Shown in pieces: positions 7,379 through 16,369 of a stretch of DNA of 36,787 nt. Source of the DNA: Lachnospiraceae bacterium UBA1683 (GTDB lineage Bacteria > Bacillota > Clostridia > Lachnospirales > Lachnospiraceae); contig DCKD01000038.1 in assembly GCA_002320245.1 (NCBI GenBank), positions 1-36,787 on the forward strand. Direction: 5' to 3'. The notes below the pieces were generated by a model that was not told the origin of the DNA, ran no database searches, and saw only the letters and a program-made list of their open reading frames with translations. Position 1 is the stretch's first letter, and the number at the start of each line of letters is the position of its first letter. The position numbers and the translations under genes are program-made.

Positions 7379-8728
7379 ATGACTAAATCGGTAAATGAGC
7401 GGGAACTGGTGCTTGGGATTCTAATGGAAATTACAGAAAACGGGATGTACAGCCATATCATACTGAGGGATGTACTGAACAAATATCAGTATCTGGATAA
7501 GAAAGAGCGTGCGTTCATCACAAGAGTGAGCGAGGGAACGCTGGAGCATATGCTGGAGATTGATTATATTCTGAATCAGTTTTCTAAAGTCAAGGTAAAG
7601 AAAATGAAACCGGTGATTCGCAACATTCTCCGCAGTGCGGTTTACCAAATCAAATATATGGACAGCGTACCCGATTCTGCCGCCTGTAATGAGGCGGTGA
7701 AGCTGGCAGTGAAAAAGGGATTCGGGAGTCTTCGTGGATTCGTCAATGGTGTATTGCGCAATGTAGCGAGAAACCTGAATCAGATTACCTATCCGGCAGA
7801 AGGATTGCAGCGTCTGTCCATTCAATATTCGATGCCGGAGTGGATTCTGGAACTCTGGCTGAGTTCCTATCCGGAAGAAACGGTTGAGCGGATGCTGCAG
7901 GCATTTCAGGAGGAGACGCCTCTGACAATCCGGTGCAATCTGCGCTGTGTGACACCGGAAGAACTGAAAATTCATCTGGAGGCGGAGGGGGTGGCTGTTG
8001 CGCAGCACCCCTATCTGCCGTATGCATTTGAGATATCCGGATATGATTATTTGGGAGAACTGCAAAGCTTTCAGAATGGAGAATTTTCCGTGCAGGATAT
8101 CAGCTCCATGTTGGTCAGTGAGCTTGCCAATCCGGAATCAGGGGATTATGTGATGGATGTCTGTGCTGCGCCGGGAGGAAAAAGCCTGCACATGGCTGAG
8201 AAACTGAAGGGAACCGGGCATGTAGAGGCACGTGATTTGACAGCGTACAAAGTCAGTCTGATAGAGGAGAATATCCGGCGGACCGGATTGGGGAATATCA
8301 GGGCAGTACAAAAGGATGCGCTGCAGTTTGATGAAGCTGCGGTGAAAAAAGCAGATGTCGTGCTGGCAGATTTGCCATGTTCCGGACTGGGGGTTTTGGG
8401 AAAGAAGACGGATTTGAAATACAAGGCGACAGAAGAAGGAACGGCTGCATTGGCAAGGAGGCAGAGAGAGATGCTGGGGAATGTACAGGCATATGTGAAG
8501 GACGGCGGAAAGCTGGTGTACAGTACCTGTACGGTGAATCCGCAAGAAAACATGGAAAACGTGCATTGGTTTTTGAATGAATATCCGGAATTTTCTCTTT
8601 GTGATATTCGGGGACTGCTCTGTGAAGAGCTTAGAAATGATGTGGAAGAGAACGGCTGTATACAGTTGCTGCCGGGGGTTCATCAAAGTGATGGTTTTTT
8701 CCTTGCCTGTATGAAAAGACAGTCATGA
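7379..8728 (+). CDS. rsmB: 16S rRNA (cytosine-967-C5)-methyltransferase RsmB
   Basis: RsmB methylates C967 of 16S rRNA using S-adenosylmethionine. The N-terminal 140 residues form a NusB-like RNA-binding domain. The SAM-binding motif VCAAPGGKS lies at 261-269. The two catalytic cysteines of the m5C family are C334 in DLPCSGLG and C384 in YSTCT. The family length of about 440 residues matches this 449-residue protein. AGGAGGAAGGAGA stands before the ATG. The start region is reiterated as a 35-bp tandem repeat just upstream, which may affect ribosome entry. rlmN follows after about 50 bp. Confidence 0.95.
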   Translation: MTKSVNERELVLGILMEITENGMYSHIILRDVLNKYQYLDKKERAFITRVSEGTLEHMLEIDYILNQFSKVKVKKMKPVIRNILRSAVYQIKYMDSVPDSAACNEAVKLAVKKGFGSLRGFVNGVLRNVARNLNQITYPAEGLQRLSIQYSMPEWILELWLSSYPEETVERMLQAFQEETPLTIRCNLRCVTPEELKIHLEAEGVAVAQHPYLPYAFEISGYDYLGELQSFQNGEFSVQDISSMLVSELANPESGDYVMDVCAAPGGKSLHMAEKLKGTGHVEARDLTAYKVSLIEENIRRTGLGNIRAVQKDALQFDEAAVKKADVVLADLPCSGLGVLGKKTDLKYKATEEGTAALARRQREMLGNVQAYVKDGGKLVYSTCTVNPQENMENVHWFLNEYPEFSLCDIRGLLCEELRNDVEENGCIQLLPGVHQSDGFFLACMKRQS

Positions 8729-8777
8729 AAAGGCGAAGAATGAGAATCATGAATTAGAAAAGGAAGTCAGCAGGAAT

Positions 8778-9839
8778 ATGAAAAAAGATATTCGGGCATA
8801 TACATATGAAGAATTACAGGAAGAAATAAAGTGTATGGGGGAAAAAGCATTCCGTGCAAAACAGATTTATGAATGGCTGCATGTGAAGATAGCAGATACA
8901 TTTGACGAGATGTCGAATCTCTCCAAAGCACTTCGGGAAAGGCTGGAAGAGCAATATGAAATCCTTCCGGTGTCTATGCTCGAGCGGCAGGAATCCAAAC
9001 TGGACGGAACGAATAAATTTCTCTTCCGGATGTATGACGGCAACGTGGTGGAGAGTGTGCTGATGCGTTACAAACATGGAAATTCTGTCTGTATTTCCTC
9101 GCAGGTTGGCTGCCGGATGGGCTGTCGGTTCTGTGCTTCCACGATTGGCGGGTTGGAGCGTAATCTTTCTGCATCTGAAATGTTGGGGCAGATTTATCAG
9201 ATTCAGAAAATTATCGGGGAACGGGTGTCCAATGTCGTAATTATGGGAACCGGTGAGCCGATGGACAATTATGAAAATTTTTTGAAATTCATTCACATTC
9301 TGACCGATGGGCATGGATTGAATATCAGCCAGCGGAATGTGACGGTATCGACCTGTGGAATCGTACCGCGGATTTATGATTTGGCAAAGGAGCATTTACA
9401 GATTACACTGGCATTGTCTCTTCACGGTTCCAATCAGGAGAAACGCAGGGAGCTGATGCCGGTTGCGAACAAATATGAATTGTCAGAGGTGCTGCGGGCG
9501 TGTGATGCGTATTTTGAAGAGACGGGACGGAGGATTACTTTCGAATACAGCCTGGTACATGGCGTCAATGATACCGCGGAAGATGCAAGGGAACTGATTG
9601 ATATTCTGAAACCGCGGAACTGCCATCTGAACCTGATACCGGTAAATCCGATTAAGGAACGTGATTTTGTGCGTCCGGACAGGAAAAATGCGTTGAATTT
9701 CAAAAATAAACTTGAAAAAAGCGGAATAAATGTTACTATAAGAAGAGAAATGGGCTCAGATATTGATGGGGCGTGTGGTCAGCTCAGACGCCGTTATGTT
9801 GGTACAGGCAGGGAGTCAAATCTCCCGCAGCAAGGCTGA
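8778..9839 (+). CDS. rlmN: 23S rRNA (adenine-2503-C2)-methyltransferase RlmN
   Basis: RlmN is a radical-SAM enzyme that methylates A2503 of 23S rRNA, and A37 of some tRNAs. The [4Fe-4S] cluster motif CxxxCxxC is C112, C116, C119 in GCRMGCRFCAS. The second catalytic cysteine, which carries the methyl group, is C333 in DGACGQL. The glycine-rich SAM motif VVIMGTGEPMDN is also present. Length (353) is normal. The ribosome site (CAGGAAT) is modest. It sits between rsmB and the phosphatase/kinase pair, the usual Firmicute order. Confidence 0.95.
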   Translation: MKKDIRAYTYEELQEEIKCMGEKAFRAKQIYEWLHVKIADTFDEMSNLSKALRERLEEQYEILPVSMLERQESKLDGTNKFLFRMYDGNVVESVLMRYKHGNSVCISSQVGCRMGCRFCASTIGGLERNLSASEMLGQIYQIQKIIGERVSNVVIMGTGEPMDNYENFLKFIHILTDGHGLNISQRNVTVSTCGIVPRIYDLAKEHLQITLALSLHGSNQEKRRELMPVANKYELSEVLRACDAYFEETGRRITFEYSLVHGVNDTAEDARELIDILKPRNCHLNLIPVNPIKERDFVRPDRKNALNFKNKLEKSGINVTIRREMGSDIDGACGQLRRRYVGTGRESNLPQQG

Positions 9840-9961
9840 CGGGGCATGACATTTGTTATTGTGCAGCAAGTTGTGGGGCATTCAACTCCTGCAGCAGTCG
9901 CCAAATGGATATGCCTGCATATCCGCCCGGCTCGTTGCCCGCAGAAATAAAGGAGAATATT

Positions 9962-10705
9962 ATGAAGACATTTTCTATTACCGATGTAGGAATGGTAAGA
10001 CAAGTGAATCAGGACTATGTCTATACGACAGACAATCCGTTGGGACCCCTCCGGAATCTTTTTGTTGTTGCAGACGGAATGGGCGGACATCAGGCAGGAG
10101 ATTATGCATCTAAGTACACGGTAGAGGTGATGCGTTCAGAGCTTGAAAAGAGCAATGAGAATGATATTGAGAGAGCGCTTGTTTCTGCAATTAAGACGGC
10201 GAATAAGGCGATTATCAGACGGGCTTCCGAGGACGAACATCTGAAGGGGATGGGAACGACGGTTGTTGCGGCAACGATCGCTGACCATATGATGTATTTT
10301 GCCAATGTCGGAGACAGCCGTCTGTATCTGATTAATCAGGGAATTACACAGCTGACGAAGGACCATTCCCTCGTAGAAGAAATGGTGCGTCTTGGCGGCA
10401 TCAAGCCGGAGGAGGCAAAGCATCATCCTGATAAGAATATCATCACAAGGGCCATTGGGGCAAAGGACAGTGTAGAAGTAGATTTTTACGAGCATCGTCT
10501 GAAACAGGGAGACATCATTTTGATGTGTACAGACGGTCTCAGCAATATGGTGGAAGATGAGGAGCTTTTCCATATTGTACAGGGAGGAAGAGATATTGTA
10601 GAAGCCGGGACCGCACTGGTGGGAACGGCGAAAGAGAACGGCGGTACAGATAATATTGGAGTTGTACTGGTGGAGCCGTTTACTGATGAGGTGAGTATAT
10701 GTTAA
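9962..10705 (+). CDS. prpC: PP2C-family Ser/Thr protein phosphatase (PrpC/Stp)
   Basis: This 247-residue PPM phosphatase reverses phosphorylation by the kinase encoded next to it. Metal-binding and catalytic motifs appear in order: VRQVNQD, VVADGMGGHQAG, GMGTTVV, NVGDSRLY, CTDGLSN and GGTDNIG, whose aspartates hold two Mn2+/Mg2+ ions. The ATG at 9962 follows AAAGGAGA; longer in-frame starts upstream have no family similarity. The stop overlaps the kinase start by 7 bp (ATGTTAA), which suggests translational coupling of the antagonistic pair. The spacer from rlmN (9840-9961) shows no further signal. Confidence 0.93.
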   Translation: MKTFSITDVGMVRQVNQDYVYTTDNPLGPLRNLFVVADGMGGHQAGDYASKYTVEVMRSELEKSNENDIERALVSAIKTANKAIIRRASEDEHLKGMGTTVVAATIADHMMYFANVGDSRLYLINQGITQLTKDHSLVEEMVRLGGIKPEEAKHHPDKNIITRAIGAKDSVEVDFYEHRLKQGDIILMCTDGLSNMVEDEELFHIVQGGRDIVEAGTALVGTAKENGGTDNIGVVLVEPFTDEVSIC

Positions 10706-12756
10706 AAGAAGGGATTTTTTTAGGGAAGCGCTATGAGATTCTCGGGCGCATTGGTTCAGGCGGCATGGCAGATGTCTATAAAGGCAAGGATCACAAGCTG
10801 AACCGGTATGTTGCGGTGAAAGTGCTCAAAAGCGATTACCGCAATGATGAGACATTTATCCAGAAGTTTGTGAGTGAGGCACAGGCCGCAGCAGGTCTGA
10901 TGCATCCAAATGTTGTAAATGTATATGATGTGGGTCAGGACCGGGGACTGTATTATATGGTCATGGAACTGGTGGAAGGCATCACACTGAAAGATTATAT
11001 CGAAAAAAAGGGACAGCTTTCCGCAAAGGAGACAATCAGTATTTCCATTCAGATGGTAAGCGGAATTCAGGCTGCCCATAATCATCATATTATCCACAGA
11101 GATATCAAACCACAGAACATTATTATTTCCAAAGATGGAAAGGTAAAGGTGACCGATTTCGGGATAGCGAGAGCAACTACTTCCACGAAAACAATCAGCA
11201 CGAATGTCATGGGCTCTGTGCATTACACATCGCCGGAGCAGGCACGCGGCGGGGTTGTAGATGAGAGAAGTGATATTTATTCAGCCGGAATTACGATGTA
11301 TGAGATGGTTACCGGTCATGTACCGTTTGACGGGGACTCTACCGTAACAGTTGCGATTAAGCACTTAAAGGAGCAGATTGTGTCACCGTCTGAGGAGGTG
11401 CCGGATATTCCGTATAGTCTGGACCGGATTATTATGAAATGTACCGAGAAAAACACGGAATGCAGATATCAGGACTGTCAGGAGCTGATTGCGGATTTGA
11501 AACATTCTCTGGTAGATCCGGATGGCGATTTTGTGAATGCAACTGTTCCGATGGGGGATACCGCCGATGAGACGATTCTGATGTCCGATGACGAGCTTCA
11601 GCAGATTAAGAATCGTGAATATCCTCAGGAAGATGAATACGATGACGAGGATTACGATGATGAAGAATATGATGACGATGGTGAAGATGAGTATGACGGT
11701 CGAAAGAACGGGCGCCGTGGTCCGGACAGCCGAAGGAAGAACAATGTAGACCCGAATACGAAGAAAATTATGAAGATTCTGATGGTTGTGGCAGCGGTGA
11801 TTATCGCGTTGGTTGTGATTTTCCTTGTAGGAAAGACAGCAGGTGTGTTCAGAAACGGTGCCGGAGTCAATACAAGCAGCACGGAGACAAAAGTAGTAGT
11901 GCCGGATTTGCTTGGTATGACAGAAGAGCAGGCAAAAGCAGCCCTGCGTAAGAAGAGTCTCGGATATTCCGTGTCTGCACGAAAGGCGTCTGATAAGTAT
12001 GATGCAGGCGAGATTATGGAGCAGGAGACAAAAGCCAACACCAAGGTTGCCAAAAATACAGAAATTAAAGTGGTTGTCAGTACGGGTGCTGAAACAAAGA
12101 CAGTTACGGTTCAGGATGTAGTCGGGCAGTCAGAATCAGATGCACAGAAAATATTAGAGGATTCAGGTCTTGTCGTAGAATCACAGGCAAAGAATGATGA
12201 CAGCGTAGAGGCAGGAAAGGTGATTTCTACCGACCCGGTGGCAGGAACGGAGTTGAAAGAAGGCTCTAAGGTGACAATGTATGTCAGCCTCGGTGCAGCA
12301 AAGGTGGAGGTACCGGGTGTTGTGGGATGGAGTTCTTCCGACGCACAGGCGGCGATTCAGAATGCAGGGCTGACGGTTGGAAATGTTTCGGAAAAGTATA
12401 GTGATGACTATGAGGCAGGAACAGTGATTTCTACCGATCCGGCAAGCGGTACTAAGGTCAATAAGGGTTCGGCTGTAAACCTGACGGTCAGCAAGGGCAA
12501 GGAAACAAAGATGATCAGTGTCCCGTCTCTTAGCGGAAAGACACAGAGCGTTGCAGAACAGGCTCTGACAAGTGCAGGACTGACGGTTGGAACAGTGACG
12601 GAAGCGTATAACAGCAGTGTTTCGGCAGGTTATGTAATATCTCAGACTGCGGCAGCAGGAAGTCAGGTAGAGGAAGGCACCAGTATCGGATTTGTTGTGA
12701 GCAAGGGAGCAGAGCCGGCAGTGCCGGATGATTCTTCAACAGATGAGACAGAATAG
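10699..12756 (+). CDS. prkC: PASTA-domain Ser/Thr kinase (PrkC/StkP/PknB type)
   Basis: This membrane kinase senses cell-wall fragments or lipid II outside and phosphorylates proteins inside. The kinase domain (about 10-270) has the glycine loop GSGGMADVYKG, K41 in VAVK, the catalytic loop HRDIKPQN (133-140), DFG (153-155) and SPEQ. An unusually acidic D/E/Y-rich stretch (about 308-333) precedes a basic segment and one membrane helix at about 358-378. Four extracellular PASTA domains follow (about 398-463, 468-532, 536-600, 605-670). Total length is 685 residues. It overlaps the phosphatase gene by 7 bp and precedes rsgA, the conserved Firmicute arrangement. Confidence 0.95.
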   Translation: MLKEGIFLGKRYEILGRIGSGGMADVYKGKDHKLNRYVAVKVLKSDYRNDETFIQKFVSEAQAAAGLMHPNVVNVYDVGQDRGLYYMVMELVEGITLKDYIEKKGQLSAKETISISIQMVSGIQAAHNHHIIHRDIKPQNIIISKDGKVKVTDFGIARATTSTKTISTNVMGSVHYTSPEQARGGVVDERSDIYSAGITMYEMVTGHVPFDGDSTVTVAIKHLKEQIVSPSEEVPDIPYSLDRIIMKCTEKNTECRYQDCQELIADLKHSLVDPDGDFVNATVPMGDTADETILMSDDELQQIKNREYPQEDEYDDEDYDDEEYDDDGEDEYDGRKNGRRGPDSRRKNNVDPNTKKIMKILMVVAAVIIALVVIFLVGKTAGVFRNGAGVNTSSTETKVVVPDLLGMTEEQAKAALRKKSLGYSVSARKASDKYDAGEIMEQETKANTKVAKNTEIKVVVSTGAETKTVTVQDVVGQSESDAQKILEDSGLVVESQAKNDDSVEAGKVISTDPVAGTELKEGSKVTMYVSLGAAKVEVPGVVGWSSSDAQAAIQNAGLTVGNVSEKYSDDYEAGTVISTDPASGTKVNKGSAVNLTVSKGKETKMISVPSLSGKTQSVAEQALTSAGLTVGTVTEAYNSSVSAGYVISQTAAAGSQVEEGTSIGFVVSKGAEPAVPDDSSTDETE

Positions 12757-12796
12757 CGCAGGCCCGCTCTGATTATACTGGAAATGGAACGTGATT

Positions 12797-13675
12797 ATGC
12801 AGGGAAAGATTATAAAAGGAATCGCCGGATTCTACTACGTGCGTGTAGTAGAATCCGGCATTTATGAGTGTAAGGCAAGGGGTGTATTCCGTAAGGATAA
12901 GAAAAAACCGCTTGTCGGAGACAATGTAAAAATAGAAGCGCTCGATGAGGCGGAAAAAACGGGAAATATCATTGATATCCTTCCCCGTAAGAACGAGCTG
13001 ATTCGTCCGGCGGTTGCTAATATTGACCAGGCGCTGGTTGTATTTGCGGTGACAGAACCGAAACCTCATTTCAATCTGTTGGACCGTTTTCTTATCATGA
13101 TGGAGAGCAAAGATATTCCGGTTGTTTTGTGTTTTAATAAGAAAGATATTGCCGGGCAGCAGGAACTTGCGGAGCTGGAGGAAGTGTACCGTGTATGTGG
13201 CTATCCTCTTTTACTAATCAGCGCGAAAGAGCAGGAAAATATTGAACAGGTGCGGGCAGTATTGAAAGGAAAAACAACGGCAGTTGCAGGACCTTCCGGC
13301 GTCGGAAAGTCTTCGCTGATTAATCTGCTCCAGTCAGAGATACAGATGGAAACCGGCAGTATCAGTAAAAAGATTGCCCGAGGAAAGCATACTACGCGGC
13401 ATTCGGAGCTGATTGCGGTTGATGAAGAATCTTACATTATGGACACACCGGGATTCAGCTCGTTGTATGTCAATGAATTTGAAAAAGAGGAGCTGAAATA
13501 CTATTTCCGGGAATTCGCACCATATGAAGGACAATGCAGATTCAATGGCTGCGGCCATGTGCATGAGCCGGGCTGCGCGGTCAAGGAGGCAGTTGAGGGA
13601 GGAAAGATACATCGCATCCGGTATGAAGATTATCTGGAGATGTATCGGGAATTAAAGGATAAGAAACGATATTAA
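12797..13675 (+). CDS. rsgA: Ribosome small-subunit-dependent GTPase RsgA
   Basis: RsgA is a circularly permuted GTPase that helps mature and check the 30S subunit. The permuted order is visible: G4 NKKD (about 114-117) comes before G1 GPSGVGKS (165-172) and G3 DTPG (216-219). An N-terminal OB fold (1-70) and a C-terminal zinc site (C247, C252, H254, C260) complete the family plan. The start is taken as the ATG at 12797, giving 292 residues; a GTG at 12791 is possible. The ribosome site is weak (GGAA). A perfect 15-bp hairpin lies inside codons 10-21, listed separately. Confidence 0.92.
   Translation: MQGKIIKGIAGFYYVRVVESGIYECKARGVFRKDKKKPLVGDNVKIEALDEAEKTGNIIDILPRKNELIRPAVANIDQALVVFAVTEPKPHFNLLDRFLIMMESKDIPVVLCFNKKDIAGQQELAELEEVYRVCGYPLLLISAKEQENIEQVRAVLKGKTTAVAGPSGVGKSSLINLLQSEIQMETGSISKKIARGKHTTRHSELIAVDEESYIMDTPGFSSLYVNEFEKEELKYYFREFAPYEGQCRFNGCGHVHEPGCAVKEAVEGGKIHRIRYEDYLEMYRELKDKKRY
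12824..12859 (+). other. Perfect 15-bp hairpin inside the start of rsgA
   Basis: GCCGGATTCTACTAC (12824-12838) is followed, after a six-base loop, by its exact reverse complement (12845-12859). It begins 27 nt after the start codon and encodes residues 10-21. No T run follows. It could slow or gate translation initiation, or be a protein-coding coincidence. Confidence 0.6.
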
Positions 13676-13681
13676 ATTAGT

Positions 13682-13835
13682 GTACTGTATCATTCATTTT
13701 CAGTTAAATGGTGCAGAATGGATTTTCAATCTGCAAGGCGGGGAATGAGGCGTAGCAGTGGCTGCACCAATTGACGACAACACAGCAGATTGAAATTCAG
13801 ACAAGACAGTTGGTGAAATATGAGCGATACAGTAC
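13682..13835. repeat. 154-bp inverted-repeat element with competing internal stems
   Basis: The ends GTACTGTATC (13682-13691) and GATACAGTAC (13826-13835) are perfect 10-bp inverted repeats with weaker similarity continuing inward. Inside are TGGTGCAG (13709-13716) complementary to CTGCACCA (13762-13769); TTTCAATCTGC (13724-13734) complementary to GCAGATTGAAA (13785-13795); and CACCAATTG (13765-13773) nearly complementary to CAGTTGGTG (13807-13815). These pairings interleave, so either a pseudoknot or a switch between folds is possible. No flanking target duplication was seen. It fills the rsgA-rpe spacer and may be a MITE-like element or a structured RNA. Confidence 0.6.
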
Positions 13836-13855
13836 GCCAGGAGAAGGAGCTTGAG

Positions 13856-14518
13856 ATGAAGAAGATTATTGCACCGTCTATTCTGTCGGCGGATTTTAAA
13901 CAATTGGGAGAACAGGTACGGGTGTGTGCTGAAAATGGAGCGGAGTACTTGCATTTTGATGTGATGGACGGGATGTTTGTGCCAAACATCTCATTCGGGA
14001 TTCCTGTGCTGCAGTCCATCCGGGATGCGGCGGATATTACGATGGATGTGCATTTGATGATTGAAGAGCCGATTCGTTATGTCGGGGCATTCCATAAGGC
14101 GGGTGCAGACATTGTGACCGTCCATTACGAGGCATGCAAAGATTTGGGGGCAACGTTGGATGCGATTCATCAGTGTGGAATGAAAGCAGGCATCACAATC
14201 AAACCGGCAACTCCTACAGAGGTCCTGATACCATACCTGAGCCGGGCAGAGATGTTTTTGATTATGTCGGTCGAGCCGGGGCTTGGCGGACAGGCATTCA
14301 TCCCGCAGACGTTGGATAAGATTCGTACACTGCGCGCATTGCTGGATGAAAAAGAACTGCAGGCAGATATTGAGGTGGATGGCGGTATTTACCATGAGAA
14401 TGTAGGGGAAGTACTGGCAGCAGGAGCCAATGTAATCGTGGCAGGTTCCGCAGTATTCAGAGGTGATGCAGCAGAAAATGTAAAGAAATTCATGGAGATT
14501 TTTGAAGAATATGAGTAA
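13856..14518 (+). CDS. rpe: Ribulose-phosphate 3-epimerase
   Basis: Rpe interconverts ribulose 5-phosphate and xylulose 5-phosphate in the pentose phosphate pathway. It is a cytosolic TIM-barrel enzyme of 220 residues, the usual length. It starts with the family signature APSILSADF, followed by LHFDVMDGMFVPN (metal-binding His and Asp), MSVEPGLGGQ and EVDGGI (phosphate and catalytic Asp). The ATG at 13856 is chosen because homologues begin MKKIIAPSILSAD; a longer frame from 13820 would start within the inverted-repeat element. AAGGAG stands before the start. Its last eight bases overlap thiN. Confidence 0.93.
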   Translation: MKKIIAPSILSADFKQLGEQVRVCAENGAEYLHFDVMDGMFVPNISFGIPVLQSIRDAADITMDVHLMIEEPIRYVGAFHKAGADIVTVHYEACKDLGATLDAIHQCGMKAGITIKPATPTEVLIPYLSRAEMFLIMSVEPGLGGQAFIPQTLDKIRTLRALLDEKELQADIEVDGGIYHENVGEVLAAGANVIVAGSAVFRGDAAENVKKFMEIFEEYE

Positions 14519-15164
14519 GCGCACGGTAATTGTCAGCGGTGGGATGTTGGAAGAAACATTTACGCAGGGCATATTGAAAGACGGGGATACCGAGTTTATC
14601 ATTGCGGCGGACAGTGGGCTGGTTTTCTTATATGAACATCAGATTCTGCCGGATTATATTGTGGGGGATTTTGACAGTACACCGGAGAAAATCGTGTCTT
14701 ATTACAGAAATGAGACGAAGGTTCCAATCCGGCAGTTCAATCCGGTGAAAGACGCGTCTGATACTGAAATTGCGCTGCGGCTTGCGTTGGAACTGGGAAG
14801 AAAGAATATCTTAATTCTGGGCGGCACCGGAAACAGGATTGACCATATCTGGGCAAACGTCCAGACACTTAAAATTGCGGCGGATGCAGGGGCTGACGCA
14901 GAAATTGCAGACAGCCATAACCGGATACGGGTGTGTAATCACAGTATTGTTTTGAAACAAAACGAGGCCTACGGACCATATTTTTCTATATTCCCGCTTG
15001 GTGGAGAAATTGTGGATTTTAATATCAGGGGGGCAAAGTATCCCCTGTCACATCACACGCTTCTGCCATATGACAGCCTGTGTGTGAGCAACGAGTGGAA
15101 AGACAAAGAGGTGGAGATTTCATTCCCGATGGGGGAAATCATTTTGATGGAAACTAGGGACTGA
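14511..15164 (+). CDS. thiN: Thiamine pyrophosphokinase
   Basis: ThiN transfers pyrophosphate from ATP to thiamine to make the cofactor thiamine diphosphate, which nifJ downstream requires. The 217-residue protein has AADSG (substrate/ATP site), VGDFDS (metal-binding aspartates) and the GGTGNRIDH motif of the family. The ATG at 14511 overlaps the end of rpe by 8 bp, so the two are translated together. No thiamine riboswitch is visible in front of the pair. Confidence 0.92.
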   Translation: MSKRTVIVSGGMLEETFTQGILKDGDTEFIIAADSGLVFLYEHQILPDYIVGDFDSTPEKIVSYYRNETKVPIRQFNPVKDASDTEIALRLALELGRKNILILGGTGNRIDHIWANVQTLKIAADAGADAEIADSHNRIRVCNHSIVLKQNEAYGPYFSIFPLGGEIVDFNIRGAKYPLSHHTLLPYDSLCVSNEWKDKEVEISFPMGEIILMETRD

Positions 15165-15183
15165 GCAGAAAAGTGCGTAACGG

Positions 15184-15212
15184 TTGAGGTTAAAGCTGTT
15201 TTATGCTAATAT
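15184..15212 (+). promoter_or_regulatory. Extended -10 promoter for ychF
   Basis: A -35 TTGAGG (15184-15189), a 17-bp spacer ending in TGC, and a -10 TAATAT (15207-15212) form a good extended -10 promoter. It lies about 48 nt before the ychF start. Confidence 0.6.
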
Positions 15213-15259
15213 TGGTTTTACAGGTTTAGTATTTTATGATACAAGGAGAATAAAGAAAG

Positions 15260-16357
15260 ATGAAATTAGGAATTGTCGGTTTACCGAACGTTGGAAAAAG
15301 TACATTATTCAATTCATTGACAAAGGCGGGGGCAGAGTCAGCAAACTACCCGTTCTGTACGATTGACCCCAATGTAGGAGTTGTAACAGTACCGGACGAG
15401 CGTCTGAATGTGTTAGGTGAGATGTACCATACAAAGAAAATCGTGCCTGCAGTGATTGAATTTGTTGATATCGCAGGACTTGTGAAGGGGGCATCCAAAG
15501 GAGAAGGCCTGGGAAATCAGTTCCTTGCCAATATCCGTGAAGTAGATGCAATTGTACATGTAGTCAGATGTTTCGAAGATTCCAATATCGTACATGTTGA
15601 CGGCAGCATTAATCCAATCAGGGATATAGAGACAATCAACCTGGAATTGATTTTCTCCGATTTGGAGATTCTGGAGCGCAGGATTGCAAAAACAGCAAAA
15701 GTTGCTAGAAACGATAAAGAAGCTGCAAAAGAACTGGAACTGTTGAAACGGCTGAAAGCACATCTGGAAGAGAACCGTTTGGCAAAAAGCTTTGAGGCAG
15801 ATGACGAGGAAGAGCAGGAATGGATGAATAGTTATAACCTGCTGACGGCAAAACCGGTTATCTTCGCAGCCAATGTATGCGAGGACGATTTGGCTGATGA
15901 CGGTGCAGCCAATTCAGGTGTTCAGGAGGTCCGTGAATATGCGGCAAAAGAAGGGTTCGAAGTATTTGTTGTATGTGCACAGATTGAACAGGAAATTGCA
16001 GAGCTTGATGACGATGAGAAAAAAATGTTTCTGGAAGATTTGGGATTATCCGAGTCCGGACTGGAAAAACTAATCAAAGCGAGCTACAGCCTGCTGGGAC
16101 TGATTAGTTACCTGACTGCGGGTGAACCGGAAGTACGCGCATGGACAATAAAAAAGGGTACGAAAGCTCCTCAGGCGGCCGGAAAGATTCATTCCGACTT
16201 TGAACGTGGATTTATCCGTGCCGAGGTGGTAAGTTATGATGATTTGATGGCATGTGGAACATATGCGGCAGCGAGAGAAAAAGGGCTGGTTAGACTGGAA
16301 GGAAAAGATTATGTGGTACAGGATGGGGATATCATCTTGTTCCGGTTTAATGTGTAA
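15260..16357 (+). CDS. ychF: Obg-family ATPase/GTPase YchF
   Basis: YchF (OLA1 in eukaryotes) is a P-loop protein that prefers ATP and binds ribosomes; it is linked to stress and redox responses. The G1 motif GLPNVGKST begins near residue 7. DIAGLVKGASKGEGLGNQF is the G3/switch region, and ANVCE is the altered NKxD motif that explains ATP preference. A coiled-coil hairpin sits mid-protein and a TGS domain closes the C-terminus. Length 365 is standard. It has AAGGAG before the start, its own promoter and a strong terminator behind it, so it appears to be a single-gene unit. Confidence 0.95.
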   Translation: MKLGIVGLPNVGKSTLFNSLTKAGAESANYPFCTIDPNVGVVTVPDERLNVLGEMYHTKKIVPAVIEFVDIAGLVKGASKGEGLGNQFLANIREVDAIVHVVRCFEDSNIVHVDGSINPIRDIETINLELIFSDLEILERRIAKTAKVARNDKEAAKELELLKRLKAHLEENRLAKSFEADDEEEQEWMNSYNLLTAKPVIFAANVCEDDLADDGAANSGVQEVREYAAKEGFEVFVVCAQIEQEIAELDDDEKKMFLEDLGLSESGLEKLIKASYSLLGLISYLTAGEPEVRAWTIKKGTKAPQAAGKIHSDFERGFIRAEVVSYDDLMACGTYAAAREKGLVRLEGKDYVVQDGDIILFRFNV

Positions 16358-16369
16358 TGCAAAGGGAAC

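Noticed and set aside
9773..9961. N-terminal extension of the PP2C phosphatase
   Set aside because: It overlaps the end of rlmN, has no family similarity, and the ATG at 9962 has a good ribosome site.
10699..12756. Acidic D/E-rich stretch of the kinase as a foreign insertion
   Set aside because: Frame and codon use are continuous, and acidic juxtamembrane linkers are common in this kinase family.
13820..13855. Longer start for rpe
   Set aside because: It would begin inside the inverted-repeat element; homologues begin at MKKIIAPSILSAD.
14400..14515. Thiamine riboswitch ahead of thiN
   Set aside because: thiN overlaps rpe and no TPP-riboswitch motifs are present.
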